64,000 bases of DNA from Metapseudomonas otitidis (lineage in GTDB: Bacteria; Pseudomonadota; Gammaproteobacteria; Pseudomonadales; Pseudomonadaceae), in the NCBI RefSeq assembly GCF_900111835.1, contig NZ_FOJP01000027.1, positions 1 through 64,000 of the forward strand, written 5' to 3'. The notes under the pieces are model-generated. The model saw nothing but the letters and a program-made list of their open reading frames with translations. It was not told the origin of the DNA and did no database searches. Shown here one piece after another: positions 22,913 to 31,204 of this stretch. Numbering within the stretch: the first letter of the stretch is position 1; each line of letters starts with the position of its first letter. The translations under genes were made by a program, and so were the position numbers.

Positions 22913-24111
22913 CCGAAAGCGGCTCGCCGCCCCTCGCGGGCGCGGGCCGCACTGGCGCGCCGGGCCTGCCGCTTGCGCCACCAGATGACCACGCCGGTGA
23001 CGCTCAGCCCGGCGATGGCCAGTCCCAGCAGCGCGATCACGATGCGCCCCGGCAACCCCGCGATGCGCCCGCCATGGATCGGCGCCTGCAGCCGGTAGAA
23101 GCGTTCACCCGGCGTGCCGCGCCCGGCGACCTCCGCGCCGATCAGGCGGCCGTCGGCCCCATCGAAGAACAGCCATGACTTCTCCAGCGGGTTGGCGTCG
23201 TGACCGCCGAACCCCGCCCCGAAGAAGTTGTACTCGACGCTGTAGTACAGCTCGCCGATTCCTCTCTCGATGCCCTGCCGCGCGCCTTCCGCCTGCGCCA
23301 GCCGGTACACCTGCTGGTAGTCCAGGCGCGTCTCCCCCAGTGCCTCGCGGGGCATCTGGCTGCGCTGCTGGTAGGTGCTCGGCGGCGCCTCGGAGAACAG
23401 CGACACCACCGGCTTGAACACCGGCTCCGGCAGGTTCATCGCCACGCTGCTCACCGCCACCGGCAGGAGCAGCAGCCACAGCCAGAGCCCGCCGGCGCGG
23501 TGCTGGTCGAGGGTGCGCCGGTAGCGGCCGGCGCCGCGCTTCAGCGTCCAGGCCGTCCACCATTTCCTCAGGAAGGGCCGGCCACGGGGCAGGGTCAGCC
23601 AGGCGCCGGCGAAGCAGTCGATGACCCAGAGGATCGCCACCAGCCCCATCAGGATCAGCCCCCAGTTGCCCGGCAGCGCCAGGGTGTAGTGGAACTCCAG
23701 CAGGAAGGGGATGAGGTTCTGCGCCTGCAGGCAGCACGCCCCCCACTGGCGCATGCCCAGCTCGGCGCCGCTCACCGGGTCCAGGTAGATCACCCGGTGG
23801 TGCAGGTCGTAGGGCGCGCCGGTGGCCGGGTCGGTACGGGGCACCGCCGCCATCAGCGCCGAGTGGCCGGCTTCGTCCGGCACCTCCATGTACCAGACCT
23901 GCAGGCGCGGCTCGGCCTGCTCGATGCGCTGCACCAGCTCGCCCGGCGACAGCAGCGGCCCCCGTGCGGGCGCGTGGTAGAAGGCCGGGTTCAGCCATTC
24001 ATCGATCTCGTGCTGGAAAGCCAGCAGGCTGCCGGTGAGCCCGGCGAGGGCGAGGAACAGCGCCGTGGCCAGGCCGAGGTAGCGGTGCAGCAGGACGATA
24101 AGGGGGCGCAT
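22900..24111 (-). CDS. PepSY-domain inner-membrane protein, FoxB-like
   Basis: A 403-residue protein with an N-terminal helix in MRPLIVLLHRYLGLATALFL, further helices near residues 145-170 and 200-220, and a last helix IVIALLGLAIAGLSVTGVVI before a basic tail. The HRYLGLATALFL and GLSVTGVVIWW motifs mark the PepSY-associated TM family, which includes FoxB and PiuB-type proteins thought to reduce or process ferric siderophores at the inner membrane. The gene is downstream of the TonB receptor, with a 38-bp perfect palindrome between them. Its stop codon region overlaps the convergent outer-membrane gene by 13 bases. Confidence 0.85.
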   Translation of the reverse strand: MRPLIVLLHRYLGLATALFLALAGLTGSLLAFQHEIDEWLNPAFYHAPARGPLLSPGELVQRIEQAEPRLQVWYMEVPDEAGHSALMAAVPRTDPATGAPYDLHHRVIYLDPVSGAELGMRQWGACCLQAQNLIPFLLEFHYTLALPGNWGLILMGLVAILWVIDCFAGAWLTLPRGRPFLRKWWTAWTLKRGAGRYRRTLDQHRAGGLWLWLLLLPVAVSSVAMNLPEPVFKPVVSLFSEAPPSTYQQRSQMPREALGETRLDYQQVYRLAQAEGARQGIERGIGELYYSVEYNFFGAGFGGHDANPLEKSWLFFDGADGRLIGAEVAGRGTPGERFYRLQAPIHGGRIAGLPGRIVIALLGLAIAGLSVTGVVIWWRKRQARRASAARAREGRRAAFGQNL

Positions 24112-24144
24112 GGGCGCGTTCCTGTGGCAAGTCTGTCACGCACA

Positions 24145-24182
24145 TGGACGAGGCCGCCCCGGCGCCGGGGCGGCCTCGTCCA
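24145..24182. repeat. 38-bp perfect palindrome (hairpin) between receptor and PepSY genes
   Basis: The arm TGGACGAGGCCGCCCCGGC is followed at once by its exact reverse complement. It lies between the stop of the receptor gene (24191) and the start of the PepSY gene (24111). There is no U-run after it, so it may be an attenuator, an mRNA stabiliser or a Rho-related pause rather than a classical terminator. Confidence 0.85.
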
Positions 24183-24190
24183 GGCACCGG

Positions 24191-26605
24191 TCAGAACTGG
24201 TAGCTGAGGGTGGCGGTGACGTTGCGCTGCTCGCCGAAGTAGCAGAAGTCCAGGCTGTAGCACGAGGCCACGTAGTCCTCGTCCAGCAGGTTGTTGGCGT
24301 TCAGAGCCAGGTCCATCCCGGGCAGGCCCACCTTGCCCAGGTCGAAGCCGATCAGCGCATCCACCAGCGTGTAGGACGGCACGTGCAGCGTGTTGGCGCG
24401 GTCCGCCCAGCTGCGGCCCACGTAACGTGCCCCCAGCCCGGTGCGCAGGCCGTCCAGCGCGCCGGCATCGAAGCGGTACTCACCCCAGATCGAAGCCATG
24501 TGCTTCGGCGCCTGGTTCGGCGTGTTGCCCCGGGAACCGTCCAGTGCCTGGGTGTAGGTGATGTCGGTGTAGGTGTAGCTGGCCAGCAGGCGCAGGCGCT
24601 CGCTCAGCTGGGCATTGGCCTCCAGCTCCAGGCCCTGGGAGCGCACCTCGCCCACCGACTCGTAGTAGCTGTACTGCGGCAGCTTCGACGCCACGTTCTG
24701 CTGGACGATGTGGAACAGCGAGGCGGTGTACAGGCTGTTGCTGCCCGGCGGCTGGAACTTCACCCCGGCCTCCCACTGGGTGCCCTCGGTGGGCTCCAGC
24801 GGCTTGCCGCTGGCGTCTGAATAGGCGTTGGGGTTGAACGACTCGGAGTAGCTGACGAAGGGCGCCACGCCGTTGTCGAACAGGTACAGCACCCCCGCGC
24901 GGCCGGTGAAGCGGCGCCAGTCGGCCTCGCTCCTGGTCCCGCTGGTGCGGTTCTCGTCGGAGACCGACACCCAGTCCTGGCGCATGCCCAGGGAGAAGCG
25001 CCAGCGGTCCAGGTCGATCAGGTCCTGCACGTACAGGCCGGTCTGCTCCAGGCGGCGGGTGTGGTTGTCCGGGTACAGGGTGCCCAGCGTCGCGTTGCCG
25101 TAGGCGGGGTTGAACGCATCCAGCGGCGAGACGCTGGCCGAGGTCCAGTCCACGCGCGTCTTGCGATTCTGGTAGTCGAGGCCGGTGAGCAGGGTGTGGC
25201 GCGCGCTGCCGGTGTCGAATTCGGCCTGCAGCATGTTGTCGACGATGTAGGCCCGCAGCTTCTCGCTGGCGCCGGAGTAGTAGCGGGTCAGGGTGTTGGC
25301 CGTCGGTGCCGTCCACTGGTAGCCGTAGACCTGCGACAGGTCCACGCTGGCGTCCAGCACCCGCAGGTTCTGCCGCGCGCTCCAGACGTCGTTGAAACGG
25401 TGCTCCAGCTGGTAGCCGGCCATCCGCTGGGTGCGGTCGAAGTCGTCCAGCCCCGGCTCGCCGTCGAAGAAGTCGCGGTCGATGCGCTGGCCGTTGTGGG
25501 GATGCAGCGCCCCGTCGGCCGGCACGCCGCTGTGGTAGCCGCCGTTGGGGTCGTGCTGCAGGTAGCCCAGCAGGGTCAGCGAGGTGTCTTCGTTGAAGTC
25601 GATGGAGAGGGACGGCGCGATGGCGTAGCGCTCGTCGCGGGCGTGGTCGAACTGGGTGTCGCTGCCCTTGCCCAGGCCCACCACGCGGTAGGCGATGCGC
25701 TGCTCCTCGTCCAGCGGGCCGCTGAAATCGAAGCCCAGGCTCTTCTGGTTCATGTTGCCCACCGAGGCCTGCACCTGGTGGTAGGGCGTGTAGAGCGGCT
25801 TCTTGCTGGTCAGCGCCACCAGGCCGCCCGGCAGGCTGCGGCCGTAGAGCACGGACGACGGGCCCTTGAGCACATCGATGCGTTCGAGGAAGTACGGGTC
25901 CACCTGCAGCGAGCTGAAGGTGCCGCTGTCGCCCATGGTCTTCAGGCCGTCGAGGAAGACGTTGTCCACGCTGTTGTCGGCGAAGCCGCGCATCACGATG
26001 TAGTCGTAGCGGTTCGAGGCGCCCACCTGGCCGGTGAAGATCCCGGGGGTGTAGCGCACCGCCTGCTGCACGGTCTTCGAGCCCTGGTCGTCGATCTGCT
26101 CGCGGGTCACCACCGACACGCTCTGCACGGTTTCCAGCAGCGGCTTGCTGGTCTTGGTCGCCACGTGGCTGTGGGTCGCCTGGTAGCCCTCGGCGCTGCC
26201 CAGGGCATTGCCCAGCGCGAACACCTGGGTGCTACCCAGTTCCAGCGCCGCGTCCGAGGGCGCCTCGCGCAGCACGAAGCGGCCATCCCCCAGGGGCTCG
26301 GCCTGCAGCGGCGTGCCTTGCAGCAGGCGGGCGAGCCCTTCCTCCACCCCGAAGTGGCCCGACAGCCCTGCGCTGTTCAGGCCCTGGGTCTGCTCCGGCG
26401 TCGCCGACAGGCTGATGCCCGCCTCGCGGGCGAAGCGGTTGAGCGCCTCGGCCAGCGGGCCGGCGGGAATCGCATAGCCCTGGCTGGCGCTGGCTTGGGC
26501 GGTCTGCGCCGAGGCGCTGGCGGGCAGCAGGGATGTGGCGAGGGCGGCGGCGATCAGGGCGCCGCGAACGGCAAGGGCAAGGCGGGAAGGGCAGGAAGCG
26601 CGCAT
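24191..26605 (-). CDS. TonB-dependent siderophore receptor with signalling domain, FoxA/FiuA-like
   Basis: An outer-membrane receptor of 804 residues from the ATG at 26605; the frame also has a TTG seven codons upstream with no ribosome site. After a signal peptide (about 1-35), residues 40-120 form the STN signalling domain (YAIPAGPLAEALNRFAREAG), which transmits ligand binding to a FecR-type anti-sigma. The plug contains QVGASNRYDYIVMRGFADNS, and the barrel ends in VTATLSYQF. Near the end, the paired cysteines in SCYSLDFCYFGEQR resemble receptors for hydroxamate siderophores such as ferrioxamine and ferrichrome. With the sigma, anti-sigma and PepSY genes it forms a cell-surface signalling unit; the exact ligand is not proven. 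Confidence 0.92.
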   Translation of the reverse strand: MRASCPSRLALAVRGALIAAALATSLLPASASAQTAQASASQGYAIPAGPLAEALNRFAREAGISLSATPEQTQGLNSAGLSGHFGVEEGLARLLQGTPLQAEPLGDGRFVLREAPSDAALELGSTQVFALGNALGSAEGYQATHSHVATKTSKPLLETVQSVSVVTREQIDDQGSKTVQQAVRYTPGIFTGQVGASNRYDYIVMRGFADNSVDNVFLDGLKTMGDSGTFSSLQVDPYFLERIDVLKGPSSVLYGRSLPGGLVALTSKKPLYTPYHQVQASVGNMNQKSLGFDFSGPLDEEQRIAYRVVGLGKGSDTQFDHARDERYAIAPSLSIDFNEDTSLTLLGYLQHDPNGGYHSGVPADGALHPHNGQRIDRDFFDGEPGLDDFDRTQRMAGYQLEHRFNDVWSARQNLRVLDASVDLSQVYGYQWTAPTANTLTRYYSGASEKLRAYIVDNMLQAEFDTGSARHTLLTGLDYQNRKTRVDWTSASVSPLDAFNPAYGNATLGTLYPDNHTRRLEQTGLYVQDLIDLDRWRFSLGMRQDWVSVSDENRTSGTRSEADWRRFTGRAGVLYLFDNGVAPFVSYSESFNPNAYSDASGKPLEPTEGTQWEAGVKFQPPGSNSLYTASLFHIVQQNVASKLPQYSYYESVGEVRSQGLELEANAQLSERLRLLASYTYTDITYTQALDGSRGNTPNQAPKHMASIWGEYRFDAGALDGLRTGLGARYVGRSWADRANTLHVPSYTLVDALIGFDLGKVGLPGMDLALNANNLLDEDYVASCYSLDFCYFGEQRNVTATLSYQF

Positions 26606-26710
26606 GGCAGGGTCCGTGATTGGCAAGGTGAATGGGTGTTATTCCCATTGCCGGGCTTCGCCGGAAAACCCGCCAAAAAATTCGCAGGGATCATCGGGCG
26701 GCTGATCCGC

Positions 26711-27667
26711 TCAGGCCCGCGCCTCCACCGTCACCCACCAGCGGGTTCGGTAGCGCAGCTGCACGGGCAGCGTCTGTGGCAGCAGTGCCAGCAGCCGCTC
26801 GGTGTCGTCCAGCCGGTAGACCCCGGACAGCCGCAGGTCGGCCACGGCCTCGCTGCAGGCCAGGCGGCCGGGGCGGTAGCGGGCCACCTCCGCGACGAAA
26901 TCCCCCAGCCGCACATCGCGGGTGACGATCAGCCCATCCGCCCAGGCTCCCGGCTCCATGGCCGGCGGCGGCAGCTCGCGGACCTCGCCGGCACGGACTT
27001 CGACGGTGCGCCCAGCCCCCACCGTGCGGCCCCCGGTGCCGCTGTGCAGCACCTCCACCTCGCCGCCCAGCACGCAGAGGCGCAGCGCCCCTGCGTCCAG
27101 CCGGGCGACGAAGCGCGCAGCCCGGGTACGCAGCCAGCCCTGTGCGCTGCGCAGGTGCAACGGTTCGGCCTGGGGCGCTGCCTCCAGCAGGATCTCGCCC
27201 CGGCGTAGGTGCACCTGGCGCTGGCCCGCCGTCATGCGCAGGTCCACCGCCGAGTCGGTGTTCAGCAGCAGGCGGCTGCCATCGGCCAGGCGCTGGCCGT
27301 GGCGTTCGCCCGTGGCGGTGGCCAAGTCCGCGGTCAGGCGCTCCCAGGGCGCCAGGTCGCGGCTCAGCCAGAGCGCCGCGCCCCCCACGGCCGCCCCGGA
27401 CAGCAGCTTCAGCGCCTGGCGCCGGCGCAGGCCGGCACGGGCGTCTTCCAGCACCTGGCGCGATTGCGGCAGGGCGCGCAGGCCGACGCCCAGTTCCTGG
27501 TCCAGCTGCTGCACCCGCTGCCAGGCCAGTTCGTGGCTGGCGTGCTGGTTGCGCCAGTGCTCGCAGGCCTGCAGCGCGCCAGTGTCGGGCTGGCCGCGCA
27601 GGCGCAGCATCCAGGCGATGGCCTGGCGCACCACCTGATCGTCGGGTTGAGCGGGGCGCGGGGTCAT
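26711..27667 (-). CDS. FecR-family anti-sigma regulator, FoxR/FiuR-like
   Basis: A 318-residue protein starting MTPRPAQPDDQVVRQAIAWM at 27667; the longer frame runs back into the sigma gene. Residues 1-80 form the DUF4880-type sigma-binding domain (ACEHWRNQHASHELAWQRVQ). A twin-arginine stretch LRRRQALKLLS at 80-90 precedes the single membrane segment (about 86-101). The periplasmic FecR domain (TADLATATGERHGQRLADGS) and C-terminal secretin-like domain follow. Such proteins hold the ECF sigma inactive until the receptor's STN domain signals, and FecR is known to use the Tat pathway. The start overlaps the sigma stop by ATGA, so the two are coupled. Confidence 0.9.
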   Translation of the reverse strand: MTPRPAQPDDQVVRQAIAWMLRLRGQPDTGALQACEHWRNQHASHELAWQRVQQLDQELGVGLRALPQSRQVLEDARAGLRRRQALKLLSGAAVGGAALWLSRDLAPWERLTADLATATGERHGQRLADGSRLLLNTDSAVDLRMTAGQRQVHLRRGEILLEAAPQAEPLHLRSAQGWLRTRAARFVARLDAGALRLCVLGGEVEVLHSGTGGRTVGAGRTVEVRAGEVRELPPPAMEPGAWADGLIVTRDVRLGDFVAEVARYRPGRLACSEAVADLRLSGVYRLDDTERLLALLPQTLPVQLRYRTRWWVTVEARA

Positions 27668-28161
27668 TCGGCGAACCGCAGCTGGTAGCAATGGAACAGC
27701 GCATCGGCCACGTAGCGCTCCACCGAGCGCAGGGAGATGCCCATGCGCTCGGCCACCTCGCGGTGGCTCAGCCCCTCGCACTGGGCCAGCAGGAAGGCCG
27801 TACGGACCTTGGGCTTGAGGCAGTCCAGCAGCGCCGCGACCTGCTCCAGCAGCTCCAGGACCAGCTCGCGGGTCTCGGGGGAGGGCACCTCGGCCTCCGG
27901 CACCTGGGCCAGGGCCTCGCGGTAGGCCCGCTCCAGCTCCTCGCGACGCCAGTGGTCGATCACCAGCCCACGGGCCACGGTGCGCAGGAAGGCGCGCGGG
28001 GTGTGCAGCTCCAGTGCCTCGCCCTTGCCCAGCAGGCGCAGGAAGGTGTCCTGCGCCAGGTCGGCGGCATCCGCCGCGTTGCCCAGCTTGCTGCGCAGCC
28101 AGGCCTTCAGCCAGCCGTGGTGCTCGCTGTACAGCGCCTGGATCGAAAGGGAAGAGGCCAT
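27664..28161 (-). CDS. ECF sigma factor, FecI/FoxI-like
   Basis: A sigma factor of 165 residues from the ATG at 28161 (MASSLSIQALYSEHHGWLKA); the much longer frame upstream is not coding. Region 2 contains DAADLAQDTFLRLL, and region 4 contains CEGLSHREVAERMGISLRSV. It belongs to the iron-starvation group that directs transcription of the adjacent TonB receptor. A candidate Fur site lies 26 bases upstream. The order sigma, anti-sigma, receptor, PepSY protein matches foxI-foxR-foxA-foxB of P. aeruginosa as I remember it. Confidence 0.92.
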   Translation of the reverse strand: MASSLSIQALYSEHHGWLKAWLRSKLGNAADAADLAQDTFLRLLGKGEALELHTPRAFLRTVARGLVIDHWRREELERAYREALAQVPEAEVPSPETRELVLELLEQVAALLDCLKPKVRTAFLLAQCEGLSHREVAERMGISLRSVERYVADALFHCYQLRFAE

Positions 28162-28186
28162 GGGGTCACCGCGAGAAGCAGTATCA

Positions 28187-28205
28187 AATGAAAATTGATC
28201 GCATT
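28187..28205 (-). promoter_or_regulatory. Candidate Fur box upstream of the ECF sigma gene
   Basis: AATGAAAATTGATCGCATT is AT-rich within a GC-rich setting, contains the AATGA-AAT half-site of Fur boxes, and has AATG...CATT symmetry. The match to the full 19-bp consensus is modest. Iron control of the sigma gene is expected for this family. Confidence 0.4.
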
Positions 28206-28283
28206 TTCTCGGCGGCGAGGGGTTTTGGCAATAACCCGCCCTTGGGGGCGTTGAGGTGCGCCTGGTGGCGTTGGCGCACGGAC

Positions 28284-28320
28284 GAAAAAAAGGGCGGCCC
28301 TGCACGCAGGGCCGCCCTAA
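28284..28320 (-). terminator. Rho-independent terminator of the thiolase gene
   Basis: A 12-bp stem AGGGCGGCCCTG / CAGGGCCGCCCT with loop CACG (28303-28306) is flanked on the left by an A-run, which is a T-run on the minus strand. It lies just past the stop of the minus-strand thiolase gene. Confidence 0.9.
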
Positions 28321-28376
28321 ATCACGGAGTTGCTTACATCGCGTGGCCGCGATGACTTGCGGCCACGGGTATTGGA

Positions 28377-29654
28377 TTACTTCTCCAGGATTGCAGTCAC
28401 ACCCTGACCGCCCGCCGCGCAGATGGAAATCAGCCCGCGGCCCTGGCCCGCCGCGTCCAGCAGCTTGGCGAGGTTGGCGACGATGCGACCACCGGTCGCC
28501 GCGAAGGGATGGCCGGCGGCCAGGGAGCTGCCCTTGACGTTCATCTTGCTGCGGTCGATGGCGCCCAGCGGCTGTTCCAGGCCGAGGCGGGTCTTGCAGT
28601 ACTCGGCATCTTCCCAGGCCTTGAGGGTGCACAGCACCTGGGCGGCGAAGGCCTCGTGGATCTCGTAGTAGTCGAAGTCCTGCAGGGTCAGCCCGTTGCG
28701 TGCCAGCAGGCGCGGCACGGCGTAGACCGGCGCCATCAGCAGGCCTTCCTTGCCGCTGACGAAGTCCACCGCGGCGGCTTCGCCGTCCTTGAAGTAGGCG
28801 AGGATCGGCAGGCCGCGCGCCTTGGCCCACTCCTCGCTGGCCAGCAGCACCACCGAGGCGCCGTCGGTCAGCGGGGTGGAGTTGGCAGCGGTGAGGGTGC
28901 CGCGCGGGCCGCGCTCGAACACCGTCTTCAGGGTGCCGAGCTTCTCCAGGTTGATGTCCGCCCGCAGGTTCTGGTCGCGGGTCAGGCCGAGGAAGGGGGT
29001 CATCAGGTCGTTGTGCCAGCCCTCGGCATAGGCCGCCGCCAGCTTCTGATGGCTGGCCACGGCGAGCTTGTCCTGCTCGTCGCGGGGGATGGCCCAGGTC
29101 TGCGCCATCAGCTCGCAGGACTCGCCCATGGACAGCCCCGTGCGCGGTTCGCCGTTACGCGGGATGTGCGGCGCCAGGTGGCGCGGGCGCACCTTGAGCA
29201 GGGTCTTGATCTTGTCGGCGGTGGTCTTGCCGCGGTTGGCCTCCAGCAGGATCTTGCGCAGCTCCTCGTGCACGCCGATGGGGGCGTCGGAGGTGGTGTC
29301 CACGCCACCGGCGATGCCGCTCTCGATCTGCCCCAGGGCGATCTTGTTGGCCACCAGGATGGCCGCTTCCAGGCCGGTGCCGCAGGCCTGCTGGAGGTCG
29401 TAGGCGCTGGTTTCCGGCGCCAGGCGCGAGCCGAGCACGCATTCGCGGGCCAGGTTGAAGTCCCGGGAGTGCTTGAGCACCGCCCCGGCGACGAATTCGC
29501 CGATGCGCTCGCCGTGCAGGTTGTAGCGCTCCACCAGGCCTTCCAGCGCGCTGGTCAGCATCTGCTGGTTGGTGGCGGTGGCGTACACCGTGTTGGAACG
29601 GGCGAACGGAATGCGGTTGCCGCCGACGATGGCGACCCGGCGCAGCTGGGTCAT
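28377..29654 (-). CDS. Acetyl-CoA C-acyltransferase (thiolase), FadI-like
   Basis: A thiolase of 425 residues that cleaves or forms beta-ketoacyl-CoA. Active-site Cys91 lies in DLQQACGTGLEA. The HEAFA motif, His382 in AAGHPFAATGGR and Cys412 in CAAGGQG complete the catalytic set. The length and the CGTGLEA context fit the FadI branch, used in fatty acid oxidation, better than short biosynthetic thiolases. AAGGAG precedes the ATG. It is divergent from a long FabG-like reductase, the same arrangement as PA4785-PA4786 of PAO1, which suggests a shared acyl-chain pathway. Confidence 0.9.
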   Translation of the reverse strand: MTQLRRVAIVGGNRIPFARSNTVYATATNQQMLTSALEGLVERYNLHGERIGEFVAGAVLKHSRDFNLARECVLGSRLAPETSAYDLQQACGTGLEAAILVANKIALGQIESGIAGGVDTTSDAPIGVHEELRKILLEANRGKTTADKIKTLLKVRPRHLAPHIPRNGEPRTGLSMGESCELMAQTWAIPRDEQDKLAVASHQKLAAAYAEGWHNDLMTPFLGLTRDQNLRADINLEKLGTLKTVFERGPRGTLTAANSTPLTDGASVVLLASEEWAKARGLPILAYFKDGEAAAVDFVSGKEGLLMAPVYAVPRLLARNGLTLQDFDYYEIHEAFAAQVLCTLKAWEDAEYCKTRLGLEQPLGAIDRSKMNVKGSSLAAGHPFAATGGRIVANLAKLLDAAGQGRGLISICAAGGQGVTAILEK

Positions 29655-29832
29655 GGGTGACTCCTTGCCTGGGGAAATGGATGCGGGGTGCAGCAGGTGG
29701 GCACAAGACTAGCCGCCAGGCCATCCCTCGCATTGGCCGCCTTGCCGGCGCGGCGGGCAACGCGGTCAATTGCGGGCCGGCGCTGTCTGCGTAGAGTGGC
29801 CCCACTTCTTATGCGTGCAGGAGCCTGCCCCC

Positions 29833-31188
29833 ATGTCCGACCGTTATCTCGCCTTCGCCAACTCCACCACCGGCCGACGCCTGGTCGGCGCCCTCGGCCT
29901 GCCCGCGCCGCTGCGCCTGGAGCGCTGGACCGCAGGGCGCGTGCGGCCGGTGGACGGTGCCCTGCTGCTGGGCGGCGAGGGGGCCCTGGCCGACGCCGCC
30001 AGCGCCGTGCTGAACAAGCTCACCGACCAATCCTTCGCCGCCGAGGAAGGCCGCTTCGGCCTGCCGCGCTGGACCGCCGAGCACGGGCCCAAGCTCAAGG
30101 CTCTGGTGTTCGACGCCAGCGGGCTGACCCGCTTCGAGCAGCTGATCGAGCTGCGCAACTTCTTCCAGCCCACCTTCAAGGGCCTGGGCAAATGCCCGCG
30201 CGTGGTGGTGCTGGGGCGCCCGCCGGAAAGCCTCAAGGACCCGATCGCCGCCAGCGTGCAGCGCTCCCTGGAGGGCTTCACCCGCTCCCTGGGCAAGGAG
30301 ATCCGCCGGGGCGGCAGTGTGCAGCTGGTGTACGTCGGCAAGGGCGCCGAGGACCAACTCGAAGGCGCGCTGCGCTTCTTCCTCTCGCCCAAGAGCGCCT
30401 ACGTCTCGGCCCAGGTGCTGCGGCTCGCCGCCAGCAGCGCCCAGGTCAAGGACTGGAGTCGTCCCCTCGGCGGCCAGCGCGCGCTGGTCACCGGGGCCTC
30501 GCGGGGCATCGGCGCGGCCATCGCCGAGACCCTCGCCCGGGACGGCGCAGAGGTGGTGCTGCTGGACGTGCCCCAGGCCAAGGACGCCCTCGAAGCCCTG
30601 GCCGCCCGTCTTGGCGGCCGCGCGGTGGCCCTGGACATCTGCGCCGAGGACGCCCCCGCGCGCCTGGTGGAGGCGCTGCCCGACGGGCTGGACATCGTCG
30701 TGCACAACGCCGGCATCACCCGTGACAAGACCCTGGCGAAGATGAGCGAAGCCTTCTGGGACTCGGTGATCAACGTCAACCTCAAGGCCCCCCAGGTGCT
30801 GACCCAGGCCCTGCTGGACGCCGGCAAGCTGCACGACAACGGCCGCGTGGTGCTGATCGCCTCCATCAGCGGCATCGCCGGCAACCTCGGGCAGAGCAAC
30901 TACGCGGTGAGCAAGGCCGGCGTCATCGGCCTGGCCCAGGCCTGGGCCCCGGCGCTGGCCAAGCGCGGCATCACCATCAACGCCGTGGCGCCCGGCTTCA
31001 TCGAAACCCAGATGACCGCCGCCATCCCGCTGACCATCCGCGAAGCCGGCCGGCGCATGAACTCCATGAGCCAGGGCGGCCTGCCCCAGGACGTGGCCGA
31101 AGCCGTGGCCTGGTTCGCCCAGCCCAGCTCCGGTGGCCTCACCGGCCAGGTGATGCGGGTCTGCGGGCAGAGCCTGCTGGGCGCCTGA
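29833..31188 (+). CDS. Long FabG-like 3-oxoacyl reductase (SDR family)
   Basis: A 451-residue protein from the ATG at 29833 (MSDRYLAFANSTTGRRLVGA). The C-terminal half (residues 213-451) is a complete short-chain dehydrogenase, with the cofactor loop TGASRGIG at 220-227, HNAG, and a catalytic Ser344-Tyr357-Lys361 set in SNYAVSKAG. The N-terminal 210 residues form an extra domain, as in high-molecular-weight FabG proteins (FabG4 type) that reduce 3-oxoacyl-CoA rather than ACP substrates. The divergent thiolase supports a CoA-linked role. A weak TTGCGG-16-TAGAGT promoter lies at 29770-29797. Confidence 0.88.
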   Translation: MSDRYLAFANSTTGRRLVGALGLPAPLRLERWTAGRVRPVDGALLLGGEGALADAASAVLNKLTDQSFAAEEGRFGLPRWTAEHGPKLKALVFDASGLTRFEQLIELRNFFQPTFKGLGKCPRVVVLGRPPESLKDPIAASVQRSLEGFTRSLGKEIRRGGSVQLVYVGKGAEDQLEGALRFFLSPKSAYVSAQVLRLAASSAQVKDWSRPLGGQRALVTGASRGIGAAIAETLARDGAEVVLLDVPQAKDALEALAARLGGRAVALDICAEDAPARLVEALPDGLDIVVHNAGITRDKTLAKMSEAFWDSVINVNLKAPQVLTQALLDAGKLHDNGRVVLIASISGIAGNLGQSNYAVSKAGVIGLAQAWAPALAKRGITINAVAPGFIETQMTAAIPLTIREAGRRMNSMSQGGLPQDVAEAVAWFAQPSSGGLTGQVMRVCGQSLLGA

Positions 31189-31204
31189 GCCGCCGGCGGC
31201 CGCT

